64,000 nucleotides of DNA from Cryoendolithus antarcticus (GCA_002077065.1 NAJO01000053.1:124001-188000); one strand, 5' to 3'; positions 21,150-32,099 are shown, counted from the stretch's first letter. Notes: generated from the sequence alone by a model not told the origin. Made by a program: numbers and translations.

Positions 21150-22874
21150 ATGGCAGACCACGTTCCCTCCATCCTGACCTCTCGTCTTGCGAAGTTGAAC
21201 CCATTCGGCAAAGATGGCGCAGACGACGAGAATCTAGGCGAAGTAACGGGTCCTTCGACCATAGCAGGTGGCGGACACGCAGCATTTCGGACTGCCCTCA
21301 CGAAGACGCAGCTTCGCGTCAGTCAAGCCTTGCAGGAATTCCTCATCCATCACCAAGCGCTGGCGGCTGGACTCGGAGATGCTGAGCTCGCGGCTGCTAC
21401 GCAGGCACTCATGGATAAGGCACATATCAACGTACCGGCTTCTGTCATCGATCGATCACATCCTTTGCCAGAGTACTTCGTAAGCTCAAGTCATAACACA
21501 TATCTCCTGGCTCATCAGCTCTACGGTAGCTCTTCCACCACTGCATACGGTCTTGCAATCGGGACTGGCGCCAGATGTGTCGAGATCGATGCCTGGGACA
21601 ACGAAGAGTATCCAGATGAGCCTAAAGTCACGCATGGCTACACACTAGCGTCCAATATCCCCTTCAGAGCAGTCTGCGAGGCGATCCGGGATGCTGTCGA
21701 TCACGAGGGCACTACTACCGAACATGGTCAGCCGTCTCCGGTACTGATCTCGCTCGAGAATCATTGCGGTGCCCGAGGACAATTGCGTCTTGCCCAGATC
21801 ATGAAGGAAGTGTGGCAGCATCGTCTTCTCAGTGAGCGTGTTCGACAGCAGGGACAGCAGGAGCAACAGGGTAGTGGCGAGCATGTCACGCTAGATCAGC
21901 TCGGGGCTAAGATTGCAGTCATAGTCGAGTTCCATGTCGGAGAAGTGCTTTCTGACAGCTCCTCATCAGAGGAAGAGGATGCTGCAAAGGCTGATAGCAA
22001 GGCTTACAAGCAACGAAAGAAGGACGCCGTCGACGCAAGTGTGATCATCCCGGAGCTGGCAGAGCTGGGTGTGTATGCACAGTCGATCAAACCCGTAGAT
22101 AAGTCATGGCTCGAGGGTGAACTCAGTCATCCTCACCATCATCTCATCAACATATCGGAGTCTGGTCTGTCTTCCCTAATGCCAGCATCAAACCCCAAGA
22201 TCGCTAAACACAACTCCGAGCACCTCATGCGAGTCTTCCCGAAAGGTACACGGATCAGCTCGGCCAACCTCAACCCGGCCATCTACTGGGGAGTTGGAGC
22301 GCAAGTCTGTGCACTCAACTGGCAGACTTTCGATGCAAGTATGCAGCTCAACGAGGCTCTGTTCGCAGGCACCGATGGCTTCGTGCTTAAACCCGCAGCA
22401 CTACGGAGAGGCGGTAGTGGCAAACTCAACACTGGCCGGCAAAGACAGCTGCGGCTGCACGTCGTCGGCGCGACTGATGTACCGGTACCTGAAGGCCACA
22501 ACGCAGACGACATACGACCTTACCTGACGTGTTCTCTCATTCACCCGAGTGATGTTGAAGGCAAGCCAGTGAAGCGCAAGACGAGTGCCTGTAAGCAGCA
22601 CAAGCTTGGCTTGGTCCACAAGGGCGCTGCATCTCCTGGTACAGACCCCGTCTGGGACGAGACACTAGAGTGGCAGTATGAGGACAACGAGCTGACGTTC
22701 CTGCGACTGATCATCAAGAGCGATGACAAGTTTGCGAAGAATCCAATGTTTGCTGTGGCGTCCGTCCGGCTGCTTTATGTCGTGAAGGGATGGACGTTCA
22801 TTAGAATGCTGGATCTGAAGGGACGAGAAACGCATTGCACTTTGCTTGTCAAGTTCGACTTCGACGACGCTTGA
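21150..22874 (+). CDS. Phosphoinositide-specific phospholipase C
   Basis: Intronless, 574 aa. The X domain begins at LPEYFVSSSHNTYLL (first catalytic His; about residues 105-250), with VEIDAWD and VTHGYTL (second His) and SLENHCG. An acidic Ser/Glu linker follows (DSSSSEEED, about residue 270), then the Y domain (LSSLMPASNP, VFPKGTRISSANLNP, GTDGFVLKP; about 300-415) and a C-terminal C2 domain (about 425-570: LRLHVVGATDVP, DPVWDETLEW). The enzyme cleaves PI(4,5)P2 to IP3 and diacylglycerol at the plasma membrane. There is no N-terminal PH domain and only a short region before X, so it is shorter than yeast Plc1. Both catalytic histidines are present, so it looks active. Confidence 0.95.
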   Translation: MADHVPSILTSRLAKLNPFGKDGADDENLGEVTGPSTIAGGGHAAFRTALTKTQLRVSQALQEFLIHHQALAAGLGDAELAAATQALMDKAHINVPASVIDRSHPLPEYFVSSSHNTYLLAHQLYGSSSTTAYGLAIGTGARCVEIDAWDNEEYPDEPKVTHGYTLASNIPFRAVCEAIRDAVDHEGTTTEHGQPSPVLISLENHCGARGQLRLAQIMKEVWQHRLLSERVRQQGQQEQQGSGEHVTLDQLGAKIAVIVEFHVGEVLSDSSSSEEEDAAKADSKAYKQRKKDAVDASVIIPELAELGVYAQSIKPVDKSWLEGELSHPHHHLINISESGLSSLMPASNPKIAKHNSEHLMRVFPKGTRISSANLNPAIYWGVGAQVCALNWQTFDASMQLNEALFAGTDGFVLKPAALRRGGSGKLNTGRQRQLRLHVVGATDVPVPEGHNADDIRPYLTCSLIHPSDVEGKPVKRKTSACKQHKLGLVHKGAASPGTDPVWDETLEWQYEDNELTFLRLIIKSDDKFAKNPMFAVASVRLLYVVKGWTFIRMLDLKGRETHCTLLVKFDFDDA

Positions 22875-23211
22875 GAATGCCCGCGCACGCAGGTAACGAA
22901 AGAAGAGGACCGCTCAGCAACTCACCATGGATGAGAATGCTACTATATGCCGCACTGCAAATGTATACACGTAGCTAGGCTATCAGAGAGAGTGTAGTCT
23001 TCTCCGACGGCTCTCCTAGCCAGCATTCAGACGATTTGCTATAGCGGTGCAGTCTATACCAGCAATGTCGAAGAAGCGGACCTCTGGAGTGGTCCGCTTC
23101 TTCTGTCATTCGCGTTCCGTGACACCATCTCATATGCACACTTGTGATGCAAGCAAGGACGTCGCAACATGGAAGGATTGTACACAGTATCATACTACGC
23201 TATAGTACCAC
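22875..23211. other. Convergent intergenic region, about 340 bp
   Basis: Between the stop codons of the PLC and GST-like genes. It contains a strong hairpin (listed separately) and otherwise no recognised feature. Confidence 0.45.
23070..23103. other. Perfect 13-bp inverted repeat (hairpin)
   Basis: GAAGAAGCGGACC, an 8-nt spacer (TCTGGAGT), then its exact complement GGTCCGCTTCTTC. It lies midway between two convergent genes. It can form a stem-loop in either transcript. Confidence 0.8.
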
Positions 23212-24279
23212 CTAGTAATTGCCATCCGCCCGCGTAGTTGGCGGACCGATGCTGAAGTTGAACCTCGGATAGTGAATGCGCACCTCAGCGTCTCCCTTCT
23301 GCGTCTTAGTCGAAATAGCCATCTCCGACTTCTTCAGGATCACCAGCTTCCCAGCATCTCGCTGCTTGCTTCCAGTGTCAATAGGGAACATCTCCACCTT
23401 TTGCTCGAAAGTGAGACCCGTAGGGTCTTCCTCGACTTGCAGATCGCCTTGCGACACGAAGTCAGCGGATGTGACTTTCTTCAAGGCTTCGGGGCCTTTG
23501 ATTTTGGTTGGCTGTGGGGCGGCTTTCTGGGCTGCTGCGAGAGTGTCGTCGTAGCGTTTGATCCAGGCGCGGGTCTTGGGGTAGTCTCTTGTGCTGAAGA
23601 AGTCTTCGGGCAGGCCGTTGGGGAGGCTGAGCATCCAGCTGAAGATCCATGCGCCTGATGTGGGAAGGTATTGTCAGTAATGGTGCAGCGCACGTCGGCT
23701 ACGAAACTTACTATGTATATCCGCCAAGCCAGGGCTGTCGCCACCGTTGACCCACTTCCTACCATCGCCGAACAGCCTTTCGAGGAAATCAAAATTCCCT
23801 CTCAGACTTGCCAACCCGGCTGGTCGCAGTCGATCCTGCTCTTCCTTCGTCCACGGCCGTCCCCATAGCTCTTCCCGGTCCTTCTGGAAGCCTGGGTCCT
23901 GCACAAGTTCCAAGCTGCTCGGAATGGCGCCTGCTGCCGGACCGAAGACTGCAACATCCGTCCACTTCTCCAGCAGATGCTCCAGTGCTTTGCCAGTGGA
24001 GTCCCTGGCGCCGATTGCCTTGTAGTCCATCCCTGAGATCCATTGCTCGAGCTTTGCGATGATGAGAGAGGTGTCGCAGTAGATGTCCTTGCCCCAGGCT
24101 AGCACGGGAATGCGGCGGTATTTCAGTCCTAGAGACGCGAGGTCTGGACGTGGCAGGGTGATGGGTTGCTCGCAGAGATTGTAGGGAATGCCCCGGAAAG
24201 CGAGATAGGCGACTACTTTGCTCGCCCAGGGTGAGCCGGTCCAGGCATAGAAGATGAGTTGGCCAGGGGAGGAAGGCAT
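23212..24279 (-). CDS. Glutathione S-transferase-like protein
   Basis: Exons 24279-23712 and 23654-23212; the 57-bp intron (GTAAGT...CATCAG, branch ACTGACA) is phase 1, giving 336 aa. The N-terminal thioredoxin-like fold reads LIFYAWTGSPWASKVVAYLAFRG, with the cis-proline in RRIPVLAW and the glutathione-contact segment CDTSLIIAKLE. A helical C-terminal half follows, with a WVNGGDSPGLADIHSAWIF segment restored by the splice. The first 90 residues are GST-like; the rest is longer than a classical GST (about 220 aa) and matches a fungal subgroup with an extended C domain. SPW replaces the usual Ser/Cys active-site pattern, so classical conjugation activity is uncertain. Redox or detoxification roles are inference. 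Confidence 0.85.
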
Positions 24280-25257
24280 GGTTGCGTTACCACCGCAATC
24301 GAGTGCAGCAGTGTGCGTGGAAGCGGAAGAAGATGAGGTGGATAGGAGGGAGGGAACAGGTTCAACCTATACTTAGCTTGCTCATTGTTGCATATCACGC
24401 CATAGCCATTCGCTCAATGCCATCAACCTCAGTACCCCCATTTGCGGGAATAGCATGAGCGTCGTAGACTATAATGGTGGTGCAAAGGTTCGAGAACGCG
24501 CATACCCCTCAATTGCGTGAGGTCGGAGCTACAGTCGGCGCAAAGTCTAGACCCTGGAGCTGCGGAAGCTGTCGTAAAGGGCAATGAGAGACTGTGCTGA
24601 ACCTGTGCGTCGGGTACTCTCGTTAGCAAAGTCTGAGAGGACGAATATGTCGTCGCTCAAGGACACTCCAGCTGGGTAAAGTTGAGAAGTGATTGACAAA
24701 TATCGTACTCCGCAAGCCCGGCCAAATCTCGTGGCACGAACCCAATATATGTCACGTTTGAGACGTCCCTTAGTAGACCACACATCTCTTAATACCGGTA
24801 CCTCACGCATCGTGATCATTTTCTGCCATTGAGTCCAATCTCCATCACGCCACCAGTCGCTCTCTCTAATGTTGCGTGTTCGGACATGAGGCGCTCCGTT
24901 CTGGCACAGGAAAGCACACGCACAGATTGCTACAGTACAACTGCATGGTACGCAATGCTGAACACACATCGCTTGAGCTGCTTGTGTGCTATGGCGAATG
25001 TAGGTCATCTTCTGTTGTACAAGGTGCAATGTCGCAACAATGCTCTAGATATTGGCGTCTCTGGGTCATCTCCTACCACAATCCTGTACATGTTCCGGGT
25101 GGCTGATGGGCATGACGCGCCCGGACCTGCTCCACTGTTTTGGACTGTCAGGCAGCGACATTAGAACGATCGATACTGGCTCGTCACGAGAATCTCCCCT
25201 CATGTGTGTTGGAGAAACAGGTCATGGAGGCAGCAGCTTAGTGGGTGCTTCAAGATC
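24280..25257. other. Intergenic, about 980 bp
   Basis: Upstream of both a leftward and a rightward gene. A 160-codon frame at 24547-25029 (minus) has no recognisable motif and no signal peptide and was not called. No RNA or repeat was seen. Confidence 0.4.
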
Positions 25258-28052
25258 ATGCATTGGCCTGCGTCGACCTCGAGCAAGATCTCATATGCAG
25301 GGAGCCTAGACGACGAGTCTATCTGCAGCGATATGTCTGCTCCACCATATAGTGAGAGCGACACGGACACATTGACGTCGATAGATCATGCTGAGCAGTA
25401 CCATGGCACACTTGAGCTCAACACATCCGGCGCGTACGCCGATGCGGTCCTACAAGGTCTGTTCAATCTGCGAAAGTCCTCGAACGAGTGTGATGCTTAC
25501 AGTCTCCAGATGATGGTCTATTGGACATCACTGTGCGTTCCACGGCACAGGTGCCAGGAAGTGTTCCATTGAACCAGCTATCGGCACCTGAAGCCTCGCC
25601 TAATATCTGTGCCCAGCATACTGCAAGCCTCCGTCGGAAGTCTGTCGCCTCGCCTCCTCGACTGAACATCGTAATGCAAGTGGTCGGCTCTCGTGGCGAT
25701 GTTCAGCCTTTCATCCACCTCGGGCAGGAACTACACAAGCATGGACATCGAGTGCGTCTGGCTACCCATGCCTGCTTTGAGACCCTCGTACGCGACCATG
25801 GACTTGACTTCTTCAGCATTGGCGGCGACCCAAACGACTTGATGTCGTATATGGTCCGCAATCCCGGACTTCTGCCATCGATAGAGGCGGTTAAGCAAGG
25901 CGATATCTCGAGGCAGCGAACGCAGTTGCACACCATGCTGTCTGGTTGCTGGCAAGCTTGTTTCGAGCCTCAAGAACATGAGCGTCCTTTCGTTGCAGAT
26001 GCAGTCATTGCCAACCCTCCAGCCTTCGCGCACGTACATTGTGCAGAGAAGCTCGGCATACCGCTACATGTGGTATTTACGTGAGTGGAGATTCAGCTGG
26101 TGAGCGAATCGTCCGACTGACGCCAGCCAGGATGCCATGGACGCCCACCAAGAGCTTTGCCCACCCTCTTACCCGCACACGTGCGTCCGGAATTGGAGCA
26201 GGAGCCGCAAATCTTACGTCTTACCACATGATGGACTTAGTGTTGGCACAAGGGACTCGAAGTCCCGTGAACAAACTTCGCAGAAGAACGCTCGACCTTG
26301 AGCCCATCGACGTTACATACGCTGCGGGATTACTTGATCGCCTCGAAATCCCGACAACATACCTGTGGTAAGTTGATCGTTATGTCGAGCAGACATTACC
26401 CACATTCTTCAAGTACCCGCTGAGTGACTCATAGGCCGCCGTGTTTGGTGCCCAAACCCCCGGATTGGGGCGATCACATCACAGTCGCCGGTGCTTGCAC
26501 ACCTGCACCTGCGATCCGCTTCGATCCTCCGTCGACACTCGTAAAATTCTTGAAGGCAGGACCGCCAGCGGTATACATTGGGTTTGGCTCGATCGTAGAC
26601 AGCGACTCCACCGCTTTGACAGATCTCATACTAAAGGCCACCGAGCTTGCAGGCACAAGGGCGGTCGTGAGTCGCGGCTGGTCGCAGCTAGGCACCTCTA
26701 CAGAGATGCCGGGACACATCTGTCTAGTAGACGACGTACCCCATGAGTGGCTGTTCCAGAATCATATCGCAGGTGTAGTGCATCACGGCGGGGCGGAAAC
26801 AACCTTCGCGGGCTTGAGAGCTGGCTTACCGACTGTGATCATTCCTTTCTTTGGCGATCAATACTTCTGGGGTGACGTGGTACACAAGGCTGGAGCTGGG
26901 CCTGCTCCGATATCACGCAAGGACCTCAACGCCAGGAATCTTGCCGAGGCGATCATCGCCGCCCTGTCTGGATCATGCAGGGCTGCAGCTACCAGTCTAG
27001 CTGCAAAGCTGAAGACTGAAGACGGTGCCGCCAACTTCGCTACATCATTTCATGCGAGCCTGCCGCTGAGTGCTATGCGTTGTTCCTTAGATCCATCGCG
27101 GGCTGCGGTATGGCAGCTGTCATCCCGGTCAAAGGGAGGACTGAGGCTAAGCACGTTCGCTGCTTCGGTGTTGCTCAAGGAGAGATACATTGGCATCACG
27201 AAGTTGGTAAGGTCAGTACCAGGCATTGCCCTATAACTTCCTTCATTCCAATGGCTCCCGATACTGACTGCTTTAGATATCGCGCGACCGAGTATAACGC
27301 TGTCAACGGGCCACGAGAGCCATTCGCTGGCAGCACGCTCGCGGTGACGAAAGACATATATGGCGTTTTCAAGGGCTTCGGGGAGATTGGTGCTGGTATT
27401 GACCGTAACATCCGTAAGTTGGACCAGATTGGTAGAAAGCCTCCGTTGGTCGACGATTCGTCATCAATGGAGCGGACGCAAGCTGTCAAGCCAACGAAGT
27501 CTGCTCGAACTGGAGGTGTTAGGGTCGTGTCAACAATTCTCAGAATGCCTATGACTTTCTCGCTTGCTCTGGCCCGCGGTGCTCACAACGCGCCCAGATT
27601 GCTGAATGATCCGCTAGTCAGAGAGCCGGACGCTATCACGGGCATCACGAGCGGGCTGATCGCTGGCTGCAAGGGCATAGTACTGGGTACATACGATGGC
27701 GTCACGGGGCTGGTCACACAGCCATACGTCGGCGCTCGCGATGGTGGCGTAGTAGGCGGCGTGCTAGGTATCGGCAAGGGCCTTGTTGGGGCGCCAATGA
27801 AACTTTTCGAGGGTGCGTACTCACTAGTAGCCTAGGGTACGTTGGTGAGCTGACTTGACTGCATTAGCAATGGCGGCACCCGTAGGCTACCCACTCAAGG
27901 GCATAGAGGTGGAGATCTCGCAGGCCATAGCGAGGAGACACCGCGATCCCGTCGACACAGCTAGGATTGCTCAAGGCGAGTGGGAGTATCATGGAGCAAC
28001 TGAGGATGACCGCCAGAAAGTTCTGACAGCGTGGAGGGCTCAGTCAATGTAG
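25258..28052 (+). CDS. Sterol 3-beta-glucosyltransferase-like protein (UGT80 type, GT family 28/1)
   Basis: Six exons: 25258-25456, 25510-26080, 26131-26367, 26435-27211, 27277-27812 and 27868-28052 (834 aa); introns are 50-67 bp and all joins keep frame. The start is uncertain: ATG 25258 gives the longer form, ATG 25333 (MSAPPYSES) is equally plausible. The N-terminal Rossmann half shows GSRGDVQPFIHLGQ, then FTMPWTPTKSF (across splice 2), typical of sterol glucosyltransferases. The nucleotide-sugar half shows YIGFGSIV, VHHGGAETTFAGLRAG and PFFGDQYFWG. After it comes a C-terminal extension of about 300 residues with a Gly-rich amphipathic block (GLIAGCKGIVLGTYDG, GGVVGGVLGIGKG). The GRAM/PH modules of Atg26 are absent. 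It probably transfers glucose from UDP-glucose to a membrane sterol; the acceptor is inferred from family only. Confidence 0.9.
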
Positions 28053-28795
28053 TGAGCTGGATCGACGGATGGGTCACTCTATCCCGACCGACCCGATACC
28101 GTTTACTGCATCGCGCAACGGCGGAGCAAAAGACATCGCTACCGCCAACAAAGCAGAACGCGTCGAAACACAAAGATGCAGTCAAACGCACGTAGAATTC
28201 CGGCGGGAGCCAGAATTTGCCATGGTTGGGCATTTGTGCGCAGCAACCCGGCCGACTTAAAGTCCGAAGACAAGAAGATTGTAATCCGGAAGCTATATAT
28301 CATGACCGTGCATGATCGGTGGCTAAACGGAAGCAGCGGTGAGTGTCCTCGAAGCTCCCGGCTCGCTTATACCTGGGCTAAATGCACATGTGCAACACAA
28401 TGTGCAGCCAACCCAACAGTCGAAAGGGAAGCGTTTACACGGCAATATAGGTAAGGTACCGCACGTTGTTCCTCACGCTAATGCAAGGCTCATGCAGGTA
28501 CTGCATACTTGGCTGTTGGTTTCGTACTGCGACGGCCACTGAGCTTGCGGTCTGTGAACGAAATGATCATGTGTGTATTTTCGTAAGCGAGAGATACTGC
28601 TTCCCCAAATTGCGCTGGGCATGTCGCAGAGTCGTTGGACAGCGTAAATACATGTATAGATGCTGCTCACCACGCTCACGCGTTGGATTCTCAGGTAGCT
28701 GTGTATGGACTGCCCAACGCTTCTGAACCATTCTCCCACTGGAAACATACGACCTGAGCAACCCCTGCGTTCGAATATCGTATCTCGTAGCCAAG
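28053..28795. other. Intergenic, about 740 bp
   Basis: Downstream of the glucosyltransferase and upstream of the first 12-Cys gene; presumably holds the promoter of the latter. No coding motif, RNA or repeat was recognised. Confidence 0.4.
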
Positions 28796-29199
28796 ATGAA
28801 GCTGTCTATTGCGGCGGTGTTAATCTTCGCCAGTGTCGGTTAGTACAACTCGACACTTTGGACAGTCGCAAGGCATCCACCGTTGCATCACATACTGACC
28901 CTTCACAGGTCTGTCGACCGATATCTGTGGTAGATGTAACCTAGGAGCTTCGTGCGCGGGTTATCGCGACCTAAGCTGCTGCGCACAGAAGGAGCACCCA
29001 AACCGCGTTGTTTGTGTGCCCTCGACATGCATGCCCTGCTTCGCAAACACTGACTTCTCGACAGCTGAAATGCTTGGGCAATGGACCGACGTGGCAGATT
29101 ACGATCGGCTGTGGTGATGAGGGTCCTTGCGGGTGCACCTATGACGGCGATATCTGCTGCAAGAAGAGATTTGGACTTGGGTGCAACAGTATTTCGTGA
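28796..29199 (+). CDS. Small secreted 12-cysteine protein, copy A
   Basis: Exons 28796-28838 (43 bp), 28909-29009 (101 bp) and 29065-29199; introns are 70 bp (GTTAGT...CACAG) and 55 bp (GTTTGT...GACAG). The product is 92 aa. A signal peptide (MKLSIAAVLIFASVG) is encoded almost exactly by exon 1. The mature part has 12 cysteines spaced C-x2-C-x5-C-x7-CC-x11-C-x12-C-x5-C-x-C-x6-CC-x7-C. The gene model rests on its paralogue at 31691: the same exon lengths (43 and 101 bp), the same intron phases and a nearly identical cysteine spacing. No known domain was recognised. Such proteins are apoplastic effectors or antimicrobial-like in many plant-associated fungi, but that role is inference. Confidence 0.85.
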
Positions 29200-29529
29200 A
29201 AGGGGAATGGCAGAGAGTGGCCATTGCAAGAGATCGTAAGCAGGCTTGTAATTGGCAGAAGATCCACGCTGCGCAAAGGTTCGCTCAAAGGCAGTGATGA
29301 GCAGCTCGCTGCAACATGTAGTCGTCTTCCGGATGAGCACTGTAGCGACATCAATGGCTTCATCCAGATCAGAGCTCCGGTAGTAGAGTTGGCACTTCAC
29401 ATGCTCTGACCAGGCCAAGCTGGCCTGCGCGTGATGGCAATGATCGCATTACCTCTTCCTTGAAAAGATAATGTCTGCAATGCTACTGCTGGCGCAGATT
29501 GAGATAGCGCAGGATCTGATTATCCCCGT
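29200..29529. other. Intergenic, about 330 bp
   Basis: Between 12-Cys copy A and the 3' remnant of the kinase pseudogene. Nothing was recognised. Confidence 0.35.
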
Positions 29530-30843
29530 CGTCAGCTGCTCGGCGATGGATTCTCGAGTAGCTACTTCGCATCATCCCGCCCTCGGGACACTCTCGGGAT
29601 GTCTCCAATCTTGTTGTCACCTTTGAGTCGATTCTTGAATATTTGAGTCCAGCGCGCGAGTCGCAATTACGCACTTCCACATGCCGTCTACGCTGCGTAG
29701 CCACGAAGCTCTCACGCGCTGCGAGAGGGCAGATGATAGCGGTCCCAAAAGCGCGCACATCTCAGCAAGATGCTGGGCATTCTTGAGCCCGTGAAGAGGA
29801 GGCGGCCCTCGAAGAGATCCCAGATCTGGGAGGATGTCAGTGCAAATAAGACGTGGAACACACTATGCTGAGACTTACCAAGACCCCGACATTCCATATA
29901 TCGATCTCATATGACCAAAGCGTATCCAGAATGACCTCGGGTGCGCGGTACTGGTAAGGCTGCACGTCGTCGGTGTAGGTCGCTTGCCCATAGCGCACTT
30001 CACCGAAGTCACAAAGCACAGGGAGGCCCACTGTCTTGGGCCGATCGAGCTTCCTGGTCTGCTAGATGATCCGGTCGCGATTGATCTTTCGAGGGCTTGG
30101 ATCTTTCAGCTTTGCTTCTTCGAAAGCTTTGAAGGTCTCGTCGTCCTGCGAGCAGATCAGGATGTTGCTGGCTTGTAGATCTGAGCATGAATGTCAGTAG
30201 AGTGGAAGTCTCAGGAGAGCAGGTCAAGCTCACCTGAGTGAACTGTTCTGCCTACAGTATGCAAGCAGTCGAGGGCCAATAAGAGGCATTTGACGAATGG
30301 TCTCCATGTCTCTTCGGGAATGCAGTCATTAGGGAAGAGCTTAACGAGAGACTTAAGACTCATCCCTGATGGTTCATGAACGAGACATAGATGTTCACCA
30401 CCAACGGCTTTGATCGAAAAGCTGTCATACAACTCTCGAGTGAGAACCGCTCCCACATGGGACGTCTCGATAGACTCGGAATACTTGTACCATGCGAGCT
30501 CTCGCTGCGCAGACTTGCTATTGCGTTCGCAGAACTTCAGCGCGACATGCCGATCTGTGCTATGCGTCGACGTCAACACCTGTCCGCTCCGACATTACTG
30601 GGCCGTGCGGGAGGCTTACTGTAGGTCGCGGCCAAGCCAGACTGTTGAGTGCGCCCCGTATCCTAGCTTGCCAAACACCTGATAGCGAGACTCGAAGACT
30701 TCGCCTATGCGGACCGGGAAGTAGACGCCAGGCTCATACCAGCTCCATCGCTCCTCTTCGATGCCCCCAGCGGCGTCTATGCTCCGGAAGCTACTAGCAT
30801 GAAACTGTCTAGGTGCCAAGTGCAGCGGACTAGCAGTGTTGCT
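29530..30843 (-). pseudogene. Decayed SRPK-like protein kinase
   Basis: Four exons can still be traced: about 30843-30620, 30559-30234, 30180-29879 and 29825 onward, with introns of 60, 53 and 53 bp. The order of motifs is that of fungal SRPK-like kinases: YFPVRIGEVF, KLGYGAHSTVWLGRDL (Gly loop), HVALKF (Lys), VHSDLQASNIL (catalytic loop), PVLCDFGE, YQYRAPEVIL and DIWNVGVLIWDLFEG. Lesions: an in-frame TAG at 30062-30064, where relatives have Tyr in the IIYQ motif; a one-base shift near 29784, after which HLAEMCALLGP continues in another frame; a further shift near 29630; and a TAG at 29562-29564 inside the AK-LLENP end. No in-frame ATG precedes the first exon. Splice sites are intact, so the decay looks fairly recent. 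It is flanked by the two 12-Cys genes. Confidence 0.85.
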
Positions 30844-31690
30844 CTGCCATCTCGCAGCTCCCAGACTCCGGCCATGTAGCTGGGCGCGTAGTGGTCTGAT
30901 GATGAGACGTTATACAGCTCTTCGAGAAACTCGCGACCGAGACATGCAGCTGAAGATAGCTCTCCATCGAATCGTAGCGCTAGAGTGTCACACCGCGATG
31001 ATTCGGTTCGGAGGTGTGGCACTGTGGCATAGCACGGGCATGCGAGTGAAGTCCGCAATGCGTAGTCTGTGCGCCTAACTCTTCGTTCGACATATCAGCT
31101 TTCTGCGCATCAGACACCAGCACCACGGCCGGATTTCATTCAGACGGACAGTCGATGTCGGTGCAAAGAGCCAAAGCCCCACCGCGGTCCAGCGTCGAAG
31201 GGTAAATGTGAGCAAAGGTGAGCCATCTCGAAGATCCGCCCTTGTTTGGGCTCCAGGGTAATTGCGCGAATGCAGTCTGCGCACCATAAGGACCAGAGAA
31301 ATTATTCATGTGCAGCTTTCGAGAGCTCTAGGTATAGGCGCGTACACGGCGGCGATATACGTATCGAATGTCGATCTTGACGCTAATACGAGGCACATGC
31401 AGGAACGTTCCACTTCGCCAATGTTTCTCGCACAGCGCAGCCATAGGATCATGTGCTCTTGTAGGCCAGCGACGCTAAACTTCCAATGATGCCGGCAGAA
31501 CGTAATGAGGCAGGAAAGTCTCCGGGAAGCTGCGCATCCGTTTGTGAGGGGTTACAGCTCAGCATGCTGACTCGTTCCGCTGTAGAGATTGCTTGATATA
31601 GACCGCTATGCCATCTTGTAGAGATCTTGGTTTCTAAACGACACGACTTCTGTAAACCTACACGACTCGGCGCCACGGCCATAGCCGACG
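30844..31690. other. Intergenic, about 850 bp
   Basis: Between the kinase pseudogene and 12-Cys copy B. No coding exon, RNA or clear repeat was recognised. Confidence 0.4.
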
Positions 31691-32099
31691 ATGAAGTTAT
31701 CCGTTGCAGCTCTCGTCCTCTTCGCCAATCTTGGTTAGTGACCCTCGACTCGTTTCTAGCGAGCCCTGGGTATCTCTCCATTCCAAGCTGATCCCTCCTA
31801 GGCATGGCCGACATCTGCAGTCGCAAATGCACTCAGGGAAACTCCTGCGCTGGCGACGGCGGGAAAAGCTGCTGCGCGGCAAACGACCACCCAAACCGCG
31901 TGGTAATTTTTCATCCCGATGCCTCCTGCTCTTCATGTAGAGGATCTGACGCGTGTGACAGCTGAAATGCCAGGGCACTCCCCCGACTTGGCAGATAACC
32001 ACTGGCTGCGGTGATCAAGGACCGTGTGCCTGCACCACTTCGAACGACGTCTGTTGCAAGAAGAGATTCGGAATTGGCTGTACGGATCAGACCGGTTGA
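31691..32099 (+). CDS. Small secreted 12-cysteine protein, copy B
   Basis: Exons 31691-31733 (43 bp), 31802-31902 (101 bp) and 31962-32099; introns are 68 bp (GTTAGT...CCTAG) and 59 bp (GTAATT...GACAG, branch ATCTGAC). The product is 93 aa. The signal peptide is MKLSVAALVLFANLG. The cysteine spacing is C-x3-C-x5-C-x7-CC-x11-C-x12-C-x5-C-x-C-x6-CC-x7-C, differing from copy A in one position only. Blocks shared with copy A include DHPNRV/EHPNRV, PTWQIT, GCGD.GPC and CCKKRFG.GC. Between the paralogues the introns are much less alike than the exons, as expected for expressed genes under selection. Function unknown; the six predicted disulfides and export suggest an extracellular, protease-stable protein. 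Confidence 0.86.

Noticed and set aside
24547..25029. 160-codon frame on the minus strand
   Set aside because: No family motif, no signal peptide and no splice-linked partner; composition resembles chance frames.
29008..29199. Read-through frame into exon 3 of 12-Cys copy A as a separate gene
   Set aside because: It begins inside the intron; comparison with copy B shows the true exon starts at 29065.
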